This document shows, piece after piece, positions 10,733-22,358 of a stretch of DNA of 64,000 nucleotides. The DNA comes from Prosopocoilus inquinatus. Lineage: Eukaryota > Arthropoda > Insecta > Coleoptera > Lucanidae. The notes under the pieces were generated by a model that saw only the letters and a list, made by a program, of their open reading frames with translations, was not told where the DNA came from and did not search any database. Position 1 is the first letter of the stretch. Every line of letters starts with the position of its first letter. Position numbers and translations under genes: made by a program. Where the stretch lies: assembly GCA_036172665.1 (NCBI GenBank), contig CM069871.1, positions 248,001 to 312,000 of the forward strand, written 5' to 3'.

Positions 10733-12938
10733 TTATATACCAGTTTGTTGCGTGATGAAGGAACGAAGATAACCCACGTGAGAGTACACCCCAGGGAAAT
10801 TAGGGCGAGCGCAGCCGTATCCCCAAGAAACCAAGCCGGCAAGTTCGTAGTTCACAGTCAAAGGTCCACCAGAATCACCCTGGGGGGAAAAATAAAGTTT
10901 ACACGTGAAACTCGAATGAAGTGAAAGGAACGTACCTGGCAGGCGTCAAGTCCACCCTGAGGAACACCAGCGCACAACATGCGTTCGGTAACAGCAGCGA
11001 CTCCGTATGCCGCCCTGCATTGGTTAAGACCGACGATTGGTACGTTCACAGCTTGCAGATTTGGAGAGAGTGATCCCCCTTCAACTAAGGTACCCCATCC
11101 GGTCACGCGAGATGGTTCACCATCTTGCCAGTCTTGTCCCTGGGAAGGAAGTGCGACTATATTGACGGAAACTCCAATGACAAAGGATCCGCTGGTTGAA
11201 TAAACTGCAATGTCATAATCGATTTCCCAAGGATCGTACTGGGGGTGGATGACAACGCTATTCGCCGCAACCACTTGGCCACCACTTGCGTGGTAGTTCG
11301 AACCACCGCGGAAACTCACCGAAAGAAAAGATACTCTGAAAAAATTATTTTTTTTTTCAAATAATGTTCAAAAGGATGAGTAGCAAATCACTCACGCGTC
11401 AGCGCAATGTGCGGCGGTTACGACCCAGCTTGGGGAGATGAGGACAGCCCCGCAGATGTGACTACCGAAAGCTAAGAAAGACAGCTGATATGGTACCCCG
11501 GTGATGTCGATTGGTTGACCGCCTACGATTCTACCATCGAGCTGGGGTTTTGGGGATCGCACCTTTGGGGGTGAGGCTAAAAATCACAAATAAAGTAATT
11601 TTCACCCGTTCAGTAAGACAATACGAATTTTAGATTTGGGGATGATCAAAGTTGATTGGGGAAAAAATTTCACAAATTTCACAATTAGGTTTGTTTTTAA
11701 AAAAAGAGGAAAAGATACGGAGAATTTCTTGCCCGCAGTTTATCAGTCAATCAATCAATCAATCAATTTAATTAATTTAATTTATGCGATGGTTGCTGAT
11801 CCAAAGTATACTGTTACTATAATGAGTTTAAGTCATTGTAACCATGACCTCGAAAATCAAGCTAATTTTTTTTTAGCTGTTTCCAAATGCTTTTACGATC
11901 TGATAATACGCGTCATACGAATCAAACATATGTACGTTTTCGACATCGTCCGTGCACAGGGTCAGTGTTAATACTGACCTATCTTCGCGTCGTCATCAGA
12001 GCCGGATCTACGGTTTTCACCGTCTCGGGCTAAACTATCAAAATTAAGTCGGTATGATTGCCAACTTTGTTTATGCAAGCGACGCATTCGGCTAAATTAG
12101 CAATTAACAAGTAGAAGTAGTATTTTCCACGATGATTGCAACGACGCGGACTAAAAAACAATTGAACATCACGTTTACGAGATAGGGGCGACGAGACATT
12201 GAACAGCCTGTATGTTATTTCACCAATCGGTGATATTTTATCGTAAATTAATAAATAAAGATGACGGAAATCAAACTATTTTTTTTACCAGTTTCCAAAT
12301 GCCATTACGATCTGTTAATACGCGTCATACGAATCAAACATATGTATGTTCGTTTAAGACATCGTTCGTGCACAAGGTCGGTCGGCCGGAGCAACAATAA
12401 AGGACAGTTCGAAATAGAAGTTCATAATAAACTGATCGTTCTGCTTACATTAAAATAAATTAGCTTATAATCTGCATTAAATAAATTAGTGTAACGTAAT
12501 TAATAAATTAGTTATTAAGAATATTAAGTATTTTATTTGAAAATAAGACCAACCCTAAATTCGTCTAAGTTAAGTATGTATTTAGCGTGATTGAATTGAG
12601 CAATAATTTTTATGTTTAATCCCCTTTTCATTTACACCCCCTTCATCCGGTGACTTACTTGAGGACTCGTTGCATTTTATTTTATTTTTTCTTGTAAAAG
12701 AGACAGACAGTTGTGTGAAAAAAATAGAAAAAATCATCGACAAAAATGTCAAACAAATAATGAAAATATTAACAAAAATGGAATCTTGAGTGTTTATAAA
12801 ATTGAGAAGTGATAACAAAACAATATAGGAAACGCTTTTAGTTTAGTTCTAAAAATGAAAATTAAATAAGAGCGCACGTACAAATAACTCACCGATGGCC
12901 AAAGCAAAAATCGTTGCAAACACCAAAAGTCCCTTCAT
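10733..12938 (-). CDS. Trypsin-like serine protease (gene 4) with a 1.3-kb first intron
   Basis: Exons 12938..12893, 11576..11396, 11335..10936 and 10879..10733, 257 residues. Signal peptide [15 protein letters not shown]. Proline-rich propeptide ending LDGR31 before IVGG. His72 in TAAHC, Asp117 in DYDIAV, Ser212 in GDSGGP, Asp189 in GGLDACQ, and [14 protein letters not shown] with Gly216/Gly226. Predicted secreted trypsin, zymogen activated after Arg31. Intron 1 (11577-12892) is much longer than in relatives and contains repeated DNA, so the signal exon is easily missed. It is joined here because the phase fits (1 nt), GTGAGT follows 12893, and the exon is nearly identical to exon 1 of genes 5, 6, 9 and 11. 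Confidence 0.9.
11577..12892. repeat. Intron 1 of gene 4, invaded by repeated DNA
   Basis: A directly repeated segment occurs at 11880-11962 and 12291-12380 (core TACGCGTCATACGAATCAAA). A further segment at 12380-12434 is shared with 10297-10351. The arrangement suggests insertion of a retroelement-like sequence or its LTR fragments. There is no convincing open reading frame inside. Confidence 0.6.
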
Positions 12939-12978
12939 CTTTTCGAAACTCAATGATGTTTTTGGGCACAACCGCGGA

Positions 12979-13057
12979 CTTTATAAGCATGCGGCAAAAT
13001 TATCAACAAAGATAAAAAAAATTTAGGAGAAGATGCCTTGATAAGTAAGGTCTTATC
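12979..13057 (-). promoter_or_regulatory. Gene 4 promoter: TATA box and several GATA motifs
   Basis: TATAAAG at 12985-12979 on the minus strand. GATA-type motifs at 13000-13004, 13010-13014, 13040-13045 and 13052-13057. Confidence 0.6.
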
Positions 13058-16000
13058 GTTCGGCATCGATTATTTAAGGCCGTACAAATTGGATCAGCTC
13101 GAAAGGGCACATGCATATTTAATAATTTTGTTTGCTGCGACGAAAACATCGAACCAGATTATTTTTTGAAGTACCCTTGCGCAATTTTATTTTCTTCGTT
13201 AATCTTAAATGCCTTGTATTTTAACTAGAACCGATTCGATGAAGTACAGCTTTGCAACTTTTTTTTAAGGTCTGCTTTCATAAACGCAAAATAAATGTAC
13301 TGAATTTAGTAACGATTGTAAAAACGCGTTAAATTTAACTTGCGTTTATGAAATCGGTCCTAACAGTAATAGCGTAGAAGATTTACGAATAATATTAAAT
13401 AAATTTGAATTAAACATTGTGCACAAATAAAAGAAGCAGAAAAGGATCGATTGATTGTCAAAATAAAAATTAAATCCGATAAAATCGAACGGAACCAAAA
13501 CACTATCGTCGATGCGATGAGGACGAAAATAAAAGTTATTAACAATAAGTCGAATCGATGAAAAAAATTACGAACCCAATCAAAAATTTAATCTGCGAAT
13601 TTTAAAGCAAAAAGAACGAACGGGAAATAATAAAATATAAATAAGTAAAATGATGTTAAATCGAATAACAGAGAAAGGAAACAGAAACGGCAATCAATCG
13701 ACGGAATGAAAATAAAATAAAATATACTCAAATAGAATTAAAGCAAAAAAAAACAAAACAAAAGACAATCGACGGATAGTTGAAAAATTAAATTAAATTA
13801 AACGAAAGCAAAAGCGAGAACAAAAGATGATAGTTAAAAATCGAACAACAAACCAAGTGAAATCGAATCAAAAAAGCAACAAAAAAAAAACGAAGGTCGA
13901 TCGACTGATTAGATAAAAAATTGAATTAAGTTGAAAAATAGAATAAAAATGAAAATAAAAATTCTCCAGTCAGATCGAATCAAGGGAGAAAGACAAAAAA
14001 AAACAGAAGAGACTCAAACTGATCATGCGCATATAAAAACAAATAAAATCGACCCGGGAAAAACAAAAGATTATCGGATCGGTTTACGATTAAAAAAAAT
14101 AAATAAATAAATAAGGTGAAATAGAATAACAGATTGCAATTTAGCAAAATTTTTATTGAATGTTTCAGAAATATAAATTAAATTTGAAAGGGGCGCGATG
14201 AAAATTTTTATTTTCTCGTAGGAGGCCGATGGGTAAAAAAATTGGAAACACAGTGACGTAGCCACAATTCATTTCGCAAGGAAGCAAGTTTTGTATTGTT
14301 GTATAACGCCAATAAATAATTTATTGAATTGAATATTGAAAATTACATAAAATAAAAAATAAATAAAAAGTCAATTTTTTGTTGTTACGTCACTGTCGTA
14401 ATAATTAATTCTGCAACAGTCGTCAGTACACATGTAATATCTATTTCCTGTAAGAGAAAAAACTGTGACATAAATAATCTTTATTGCAGGAACGTTGTTA
14501 TTATTATTAAGTGATTATTTGTCAGCAAATATTTCGGGAATCCCTAACATCGGTTTTGCGAATCATTATAAAATATCACCAGTTACAGAATTTAGCCGCC
14601 AAAATTGAGACAAATCTCAAAAATTAACAACTGATTTCGTAATGATGACGTCAAAATAAATGATTCCGATCTCTACTTGTCGCCTGGTTTCATTTTTCAG
14701 AAATAAAATTTCAGTTTTTCATGTTTCTGTGTTTTTCCTTTTTTTTGTTTTTGTTTTTGTTATATTTTGAATGTTTGCTATTAATTGTCTTTGAAAAGTA
14801 TCTTTTTTACAATTCGTTTTGATGTCTTAATTTTTTTTTGGTATGTATTATTTATTTTTCTGTTATTTTTCCTTCAATTTCCATGCTGATTATATTTTCC
14901 GAGAGACGAAAATGTGATTTTTGTTTTGATTTTTACATGAACGTTTCCCGATTTTAAAATGTTCACCACCCCTTTTTACTCAGTCGTCATTTGTTTTTCT
15001 TTTTTTCTTCACACATTTTCATTCCGTTAATGTTCTCGTCTTTATTTTTTTTCCCACTTGAATCTTTAATATTAATGATATTAAGCCGTTATTTTTTTTT
15101 TAATTCCGTTCTGATTATATTTTCCAAGAGATGCAAGTGTTTCTTTTTGTTTTAGTTTTTATGGATACGTTTTCTAAGATCAAAACAATCGAAAATTTTC
15201 TACTTAGTCATCATATGTTTTTTTTTTTTATTTTCTTCATACGTCCTCATTTCGTAAATGTTAAGTCGTAATTGCTCTCCCTTTGTCTTTGTTTCTTGCT
15301 CTTGAATGTTTATCATGAATTATATTTTTCGAGAGATTTGAAATCTACAGTTAATTCGTCTTGAGTTTCCTTTTTAAAATGATCGTCGTTTGTTTTTCTT
15401 ACTTTATTCATAATCTTCATTTATTCATTTGGATTATCACGCTCTTATTTTTTGTTTTTAATTGCCTACAATTTTTCAATTTTGCAGTAATTCATGGCCG
15501 GATTATTTCGAAACGAAAGAACAAACAGGCGTTTAAAATGAAACGGAAAACGTGGAGATTGTACGCAGTTTGCGGTTTAATTATTTCAGCGACGAAAAGA
15601 AGGTGGTATGAAACTATTTTCAACGCAAGAATCGCCGATGAAAGGCGATAATAAGAAGCTCTTTCGAATTGCAATAAAATTCCAGCGAAATGGCTGCGCC
15701 AATTGAAGCGTTTCAAAAGCAAAAGGAATTTGTTAGGGGGCGTTCGCAGGAGCGTTTTCTTTTGGCCTCGTTCTCACGAGTGCTTTCTAAAACGTTCAAG
15801 CGCTCGCTTTTTCTAACGCCGCGAATAGGACATATCAGATTTAAGGTCGCGTTCGCACGACCGTTTTCTGAAACAATCAAGCGCTCGCGTTTTCTAACTT
15901 AAATATATGCGTTCGCACTAAAACGTTTTTCTTATTATGAACACACTATTAAATCTGATATGTTCTATTCAGGTCGTTAGAAAAAACGAGCGCTTGGACA

Positions 16001-16272
16001 TTTTAGAAAACGCTCGTGCGAATGAGGCCTTAACGTTGCGAAATCGGAAATAAATGTTCCCTGAAAGCGGTTTTCGCACCGTATCAACATCACCAAAGAA
16101 CTTATTCAACATCTTCATATTTTTTTTTGTTGGAAATTTAAGCATCAACACTTGTTCCTTTTTGTTCAAGTGAAAGGCTCACAAAGTGAGGGTAGGAGCA
16201 GAAAATAATAATAAATCAAGTTTTTTTTTAATGTATTTAATGTTTGTTCGAACTTATCATACATTTCGGTTT
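13058..16272. other. AT-rich intergenic region, no gene
   Basis: 13550-14100 is A-rich with repeated ACAAAAGACAATCGAC-like motifs. 14150-14250 resembles 23420-23500 (TTAAATTTGAAAGGGG...), a dispersed repeat. 14700-15400 is T-rich low complexity. The foldback element at 15764-16029 is listed separately. No protein-like reading frame. Confidence 0.6.
15764..16029. mobile_element. Foldback MITE with 80-bp inverted arms
   Basis: The left arm (15764-15843, GGCCTCGTTCTCACGAG...) and right arm (15950-16029) are inverted copies with few mismatches over about 80 bp, including AAGCGCTCG and CATATCAGATTTA. A third partial copy of the arm lies between them (about 15846-15900). There is no coding capacity. 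Probably a non-autonomous DNA transposon; the exact outer ends are uncertain. Confidence 0.8.
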
Positions 16273-17393
16273 TTAAATACCAGTTTGTTGCGTGATGAAG
16301 GAACGAAGATAACCCACGTGAGAGTACACTCCAGGGAAATTAGGGCGAGCGCAGCCGTATCCCCAAGAAACCAAACCGGCAAGCACGTTGCTTACAGTCA
16401 ATGGACCACCGGAATCACCCTGGAAGAAAAAATATAGTTTACATGTGAAACTCGAATGAGATGAAAGGAAGGTACCTGGCAGGCGTCTTGACCACCCTGA
16501 GGAATTCCAGCGCACAACATGCGCTCGGTAACGGCGGCGGTTCCGTATGCTGCTCTGCATTGGGCAAGACCGACGATTGGAACGCTCACGCCTTGCAAAT
16601 TTGGAGACAGCGAACCTCCTTCGTATAAAGTACCCCAACCAGTTACGAAAGATGGTACACCATCTGCCCAGTCTTGACCTGGCTGAGGTAGCACGACTGA
16701 ATTAACGGTCGGTCCAAAAGTGAAGGAGCCGCTGAGTGAATAAACTGCGATATCAAAATCGATATCCCAAGAATCGTATTGGGGATGGATGACGACGCTG
16801 ATTGCCGCCACCACTTGGCCACCGGATGCGTGGACGTTGGAACCAGCACGGAAACTCACAGCAAGTGCAGTTACTCTGAAAGAAATAATTCATTTTTTCA
16901 CCAAAGCTTTATAATCTGAGGGTGAGGGGGAGCAGAAGACCAAGTTCGAAAACGAATATTAAAAATTCATCTCTTTCTTCTACATAAAACCTTCATGTAT
17001 TCTCTCTTTTAACCACCAACACTAAGAGGTTCAACAAAACTACTTCTTAATTTACTTTTAGAATTTACACTTACGCATCAGCACAATGTCCAGCTGTTAC
17101 GACCCAAGTTGGAGAAATAATAACAGCCCCGCAGATGTGACTACCCCAAGCCAAAAAAGATACTTGGTATGGTACTTGAGAGATGTCGATCGCTTGGCCG
17201 CCCACAATTCTACCATCAGGCTGAGGTTTTGGAGACCTTGCCTTTGGTGGTGCGGCTGAACCAAAAAAAAATAATAATAATAATAAAAATTAAAATACAA
17301 AATACGTTTTTTTTTTTTTTTAAATTAGAAAGTAAATAGTTACTTACCGATGGCCAAAGCAAGAACTGCTGCGAGTACCAAAAGTCCCTTCAT
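16273..17393 (-). CDS. Trypsin-like serine protease (gene 5)
   Basis: Exons 17393..17348, 17255..17075, 16875..16476 and 16419..16273, 257 residues. Signal peptide [15 protein letters not shown]. Propeptide ending PDGR31, then IVGG. The catalytic His72 lies in TAGHC (Gly for the usual second Ala). Asp117 is in DFDIAV and Ser212 in GDSGGP. Asp189 (GGQDACQ), Gly216 and Gly226 give a trypsin pocket. The closest relative is gene 4, with identical exon lengths and a very similar last exon (ending ITQQTGI). Expected to be a secreted digestive trypsin. Confidence 0.93.
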
Positions 17394-17430
17394 CTTTGCG
17401 AAACTGCTGACAATGGGAGGTAAGCGCGGA

Positions 17431-17500
17431 TTTTATAGGACCTCGCGGGAATTATCATCGCAGATAAGGGATTTTGGAGACGGAGATTCGCCGATAAGTC
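17431..17500 (-). promoter_or_regulatory. Gene 5 promoter: TATA box and GATA motifs
   Basis: TATAAAA at 17437-17431 on the minus strand. GATA motifs at 17452-17456 and 17462-17468, and another near 17492. The block ATTATCATCGCAGATAAG is shared almost exactly with genes 6, 9 and 11. Confidence 0.65.
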
Positions 17501-17939
17501 GGGAAAGATGCGTGCCGGCTGAAATTTATCGCTAAGTGGTCCTTCTGGCAGGAATTATTTTAAGCCGTCCACTCATCATTGAAGTGCCTGCCCTCTCTTT
17601 TTATAAACAAATTCGAAAGAGATCGCCTGTTATTATCATTTCGAAAGTAGTCGCGCTTAACTTAATTCTTGTTGCAACAGAATTAAGTATTTTTTACATT
17701 TAAAAGTAAATAAAAGAAAAATACAAGGAAGATTTGGAATTTCTAAATGGCCATTATTTGCCTGCATCCCTTTGTTTATTTGTGATTTATTGTACGCGAG
17801 TGCAAACCGATAAATATATTTTTTTTTAATCACAAGTGCCACATCCTGTTTGGTGATTGATTAATCTGATAACATAGGCTCGTACCCGTGTTGAGAATCT
17901 TGCATAATATACTTTTGTGCCTCATTGGGTAAGGCGAAG

Positions 17940-20830
17940 AAGACTTACTGCCTTCTTTAGTTGATTTCTCTCATCTTCTCTTGTTCCTTTCACGTTTTCT
18001 ATAAATGAATTTTATCTGTGTCGCATCGAAAGCTCTCTTCCCTTCCATCTTTCTCTTTTACCGATCAATCTTGCACTATTCTCTCAAATATTTTCTCCAT
18101 TTTAATTTTTTCTTTCGTATATCTATCATTGACCTTCCCCTATTGATTTTATACTTGGTTAGAACTTATCTTCCTTTGTCGCTTTTACTTGTGGGATTTG
18201 GATAAATTTCTTCAACTTTTTTTCTTCTAATTCGTTCGATTTATGGTCTACTCTCGTTGAGTTGCCTTCTTTTTGTTTTTTGGAAACCTTTCTTAAAACA
18301 CTGTTTTTCTTCTTGAAATGTGAATCTTTGTATATTTTATAAACTTCTTGTCGATTTCTTTCGCTCGGTTCATTATCTCTACCTTTGATCTCCTTTTTTT
18401 TTTTAAGTTCACTCCTGCTTAGAAGCTTAGAGATATCTTCATTTTTCTTTCTTCTAATTCGTTCGTTTTATGATTGAGTCGATGAGCTATCTTTTCTATT
18501 TCGCTTCGGAAACCATCTTCCTTAAAATCCTTTAAATCCCTAAATTCCGCCCTTGTGATGTTCCCTTTTTTTTAGTGGCGCAATCTTCAGTTATTGTCTA
18601 AATATCTTCTCCATTTCTCTATTTTTTTGCCCGCTCGATTTATTGTCTCCGACGATTTCATTCTTTTTTTTACACTTGCTTAAAACCTTGCACAAATTTC
18701 TTTGTCTTTCTTGTCTGTGTGATTTACATTTGCATTTCTTCACTTTTATTTTGCTTTGGAGTTCTTCTTCCATGTCATCTCTTTTACAGAGGCATTTTCA
18801 TATATTGTGTAAATTCCATCCACATTTTCTTCTATCACGTTGGATTTATAAACTCCGCCCTTATAGTTCCTTTTAAAATTTTCTTCCTTTTCTTTCTTCC
18901 TTATTTGTTTTGAAAAGAGAATGTTCTTCCTTAAAAGTTTTGTCTGTTCTTTAAATTGGTTCCATAATTTTCTTTTCGTTCGGTCTATTGAATCTGTTTA
19001 TGATCTTCCTTTTCTTGCTGCCTCGCTTTTCTTCTTTTCTAATCGGTTTGCAATTTCAATTCTTCCTTTTTTATTATTGTCATTATAGAAACCTTGCCTT
19101 CTCCTTTGTGACCTGATCTTGTTTTTCTTCATTTTGCTTCGGAAGCTTTCTTCTCTAAAATTATAACTTTCGATTTTGCTCATTTGCTCAACTAAAATTT
19201 GCAAACTTAAACCTAAGCAATCAGTACAATTTAACAGAAGCCAATAAGTTAACGTTACTACATAATTCTCCCATATTTTCTTTCTTCGGTGCTTACTGGC
19301 TTCTTGAGTTGATTTCTCTCATCTTCTCTTGTTCCCTTCACGTTTTCTATACATGAATTTTATCTGTGTCGCATCGAAAGCTCTCTTCCCTTCCATCTTT
19401 CTCTTTTACCGATCAATCTTGAACTATTCTCTCAAATATTTTCTCCATTTTTATTTTTTCTTTCGTATATCTATCATTGACCTTCCCCTATTGATTTTAT
19501 ACTTGGTTAGAACTTATCTTCCTTTGTCGCTTTTACTTGTGGGATTTGGATAAATTTCTTCACTTTTTTTTCTTCTAATTCGTTCGATTTATGGTCTACT
19601 CTCGTTGAGTTGCTTTTTTTTTGTTTTTTTTTTTTGGATACCTTTCTTAAAACACTATTTTTCATCTTGAAGTGTGAATCTTTGCATATTTTATAAACTT
19701 CTTGTCGATTTCTTTCGCTCGGTGCATTATCTCTACCTTTGATCTCCTTTTTTTTAAGTTCGCTCCTGCTTAGAAGCTTAGAGATATCTTCATTTTTCTT
19801 TCTTCTAATTCGTTCGTTTTATGGTTGAGTCGATGAGCTATCTTTTCTATTTCGCTTCTTCCTTAAAATCCTTTAAATCCCTAAATTCCACCCTTGTGAT
19901 GTTCCCTTTTTTAGTAATGCAATCTTCAGTTATTTTCTAAATACCTTCTCCATTTCTCTACATTTTTCCCCGCTCCATTTATTGTCTCCGACTTTGATTT
20001 CATTCTTTTTTTTACACTTGCTTAAGATCTTACACAAATTTCTTTGTCTTTCTTGTTTGTGTGATTTACATTTGCATTTCTTCACTTTTATTTTGCTTTG
20101 GAGTTCTTCTTCCGTGTTATCTCTTTTACAGAGGCATTTTTGTATACTGTGTAAATTTCATCCACATTTCTCACAATTCTTCCTTCTTTATTATTATCAT
20201 TATTGAAACCTTGCCTTCTCCTTTTGTGGTCTGATCTTGTTTTTCTTCATTTTGCTTCGGAAACTTTCTTCTCTAAAATTATAACTTTCGATTTTGCTGA
20301 TTTGCTCAACCAAAATTCGATAGGAACTTTAAAGTTTCTTGCAAACTTAAGCCTAAGTAACCGGTACAATTTAGCAGAAGCCAATAAGTTACCGTTACTA
20401 CATATTCCTCCCATATTTTCTTTCTTCCTTTCAATTCGATCTACTTCCTCTGCCCTTAATCTGTTTCGGTGGCTTACTGGCTCCTTGAGTTTGATTTTTC
20501 TCACCTTCTCTTGTTCCTTCCACGTTCTCCATCCTTGATCTTTTCTGTATTGCATCGAAAGCCGTCTTTCATAAAACCTGATCCTCCTCCTTTCTCCTTT
20601 ACTCTTCACGATTGAACTAGCCTTTAAAATTCCGCTCCATTTTTCTATTTTTGTTTCGTTCGATTTATTGTGTCTGTCACACTGATCTTCCCTTTCCTTT
20701 CTCCCTTTCTGGCTTGATCTACTTTTCCATTTTGCTTTGGAAGCTTTCTTCTCTCTAAAGTTATAACTTCCGATTTTGCCCACTTTTAGTAATAAATGCG
20801 AACTAAGCTTCTTCTTCACAATTTCTTTTT
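17940..20830. repeat. Pyrimidine-rich long tandem repeat array
   Basis: A unit starting near 17940 (TGATTTCTCTCATCTTCTC) is repeated about 1350 bp later near 19290. A third, shortened copy starts near 20466. Internal blocks also match: 18990-19200 with 20180-20350 and 20700-20790. The plus strand is strongly C/T-biased. The minus-strand frame at 20247-20819 (190 residues) is Lys/Arg/Glu-rich, has no start context, and spans repeat boundaries, so I treat it as a composition artefact. Confidence 0.7.
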
Positions 20831-22358
20831 GGCGATCTCCGTTCTCAATTTTTGCTTTTACATTTTACTCCATCCAACAGTCTTCTTTGTATTTTTCATC
20901 GATAGGGTCACTTTTCCGCTTCTTCTGTCTTTAATCCTGCTATTCTCGTTTTACTTCCAAAAGATTTTCTCAAACTGAAACGTCCAAACTCTTAATTCGA
21001 AACATGTAAATTTTTTACCAGAAGTTCTTAATGTTTGCTAGATTAGTAATGATTAGTCAGTAATCAGGTGGTGAGGATAAGCCAGGCACATCGCAGATTT
21101 TTACACACAAGAAATTATCTTGAGTTCTTGAGTGTTTCAAATGTTTAGATTTGATTAGATACGCGTATTATTGCAAGTAGAAACGATTCAAGAAACTTAG
21201 TCGGATGAGTTGCTGTTCTGAAGTAACTTAAACGGGCCCCATTCGGTGTGGAGAATACCCTTCGGTTATACCAGCCAAAGATTCCATGAAGTATTCGCGC
21301 AATGAAGAGATGACACCTTAGCTGTTGAAATACATTTTAAGTATACGACAAGATGTAATGCTCGTTCGAAATGAAATTTAGAAAAAATCGAATGGAATTA
21401 ATAAACAAAATAAAATTGTTTCATAAAATAAAAAAGTACTTACCCGCTCGGTTTATAAAGTACGTTCGAACTTTGCACATTAGTTTCAAATCTGCAACAG
21501 AATTTTTAAAGTAAAAATTATGTTACCTTACCTCGTAACTTATCGACTTCCCTGAAAATAAATTATGTAATGCCAAGAAAAGAAGCTGAAACTATTTTTC
21601 TTATCATCTGTATCAAATTTTTTAAACATGAATAAGTATGCATATGATTATTAAATGATGATTAATTAATTAACGTTTTCTCATTTGCCATTAGTTTTAG
21701 TCTTATTCCATAAATCCTTCTGATTTTCTCCTGTAGAGAACTTTCCACTGTTTTCTGAAATTGTGTTGTAACTTGTTAGCGTTTTCATTTCACTTGCACT
21801 AGTTGCACTCAAGATATGTATCTTCATCTCATTTTATCACGTGAGGTTAAAAAAAGATGCAAATACTTTGAGTGCAGCCAGTGCAAGCGAATCGAAAACG
21901 CTCTAAATATTTAGTGTTTTTCTTTACTCTTTCAAATTTCTTTTTTCTTCTGAGTTTTCTCTTTTTTTTTGAAAGATCCGTATCCTCGCACTCATTTCCG
22001 ATTTATCACAGATTTTATTTTCATACGTTCTGAATTTTCGACGACTATAATACCTACAATTCAACTATTTATAAATAGAGGTTTCATTCAATATTTTGAC
22101 TGTCGTATGGTACTTTGAAAAAAGCCATACTACAGTTGTCTAATAAGCATATCGGATTTAGTTCGACGTTCAGCAAAAAACTCCAAATGAAAATCAAAAA
22201 CAAAAAAATTAACACTTTATAGTAATTACCAATGACATGCATTTGGTTAGACTCAACAAGAAAGAAACTCGCAAAGGCAATGAAGGAAAATCATAACCAA
22301 GAAAAAGTGGTCCTTCATACCGGATTTATTATTTATGCAAAAAGTACATTTTTATAAA
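20831..22358. other. Intergenic, AT-rich, no gene
   Basis: Apart from the element at 21778-21902, I see no feature here. Confidence 0.6.
21778..21902. mobile_element. 125-bp palindromic MITE
   Basis: AGCGTTTTCATTTCACTTGC at the left end mirrors the right end ending in GAATCGAAAACGCT. Pairing continues through TGCACT...AGTGCA for about 45 bp per arm. It is related to the foldback sequences at 33543-33668 and 39257-39385, which share the GATGNAAATACT core. Confidence 0.7.

Noticed and set aside
16273..16638. A 121-codon frame joining the last exon of gene 5 with intron sequence
   Set aside because: The segment before GDSGGP is out of frame with exon 3 and reads through the intron; the spliced model explains the same DNA better.
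20247..20819. 190-codon minus-strand reading frame, the longest non-protease frame in the C/T-rich array
   Set aside because: Composition is Lys/Arg/Glu-rich as expected from purine bias, it crosses repeat-unit boundaries, equivalent frames in the other unit are broken, and no domain or splice context is visible.
17940..20830. Possible CRISPR-like or phage-like array
   Set aside because: Repeats are over 1 kb long, without short direct repeats and spacers, and the DNA is plainly eukaryotic.
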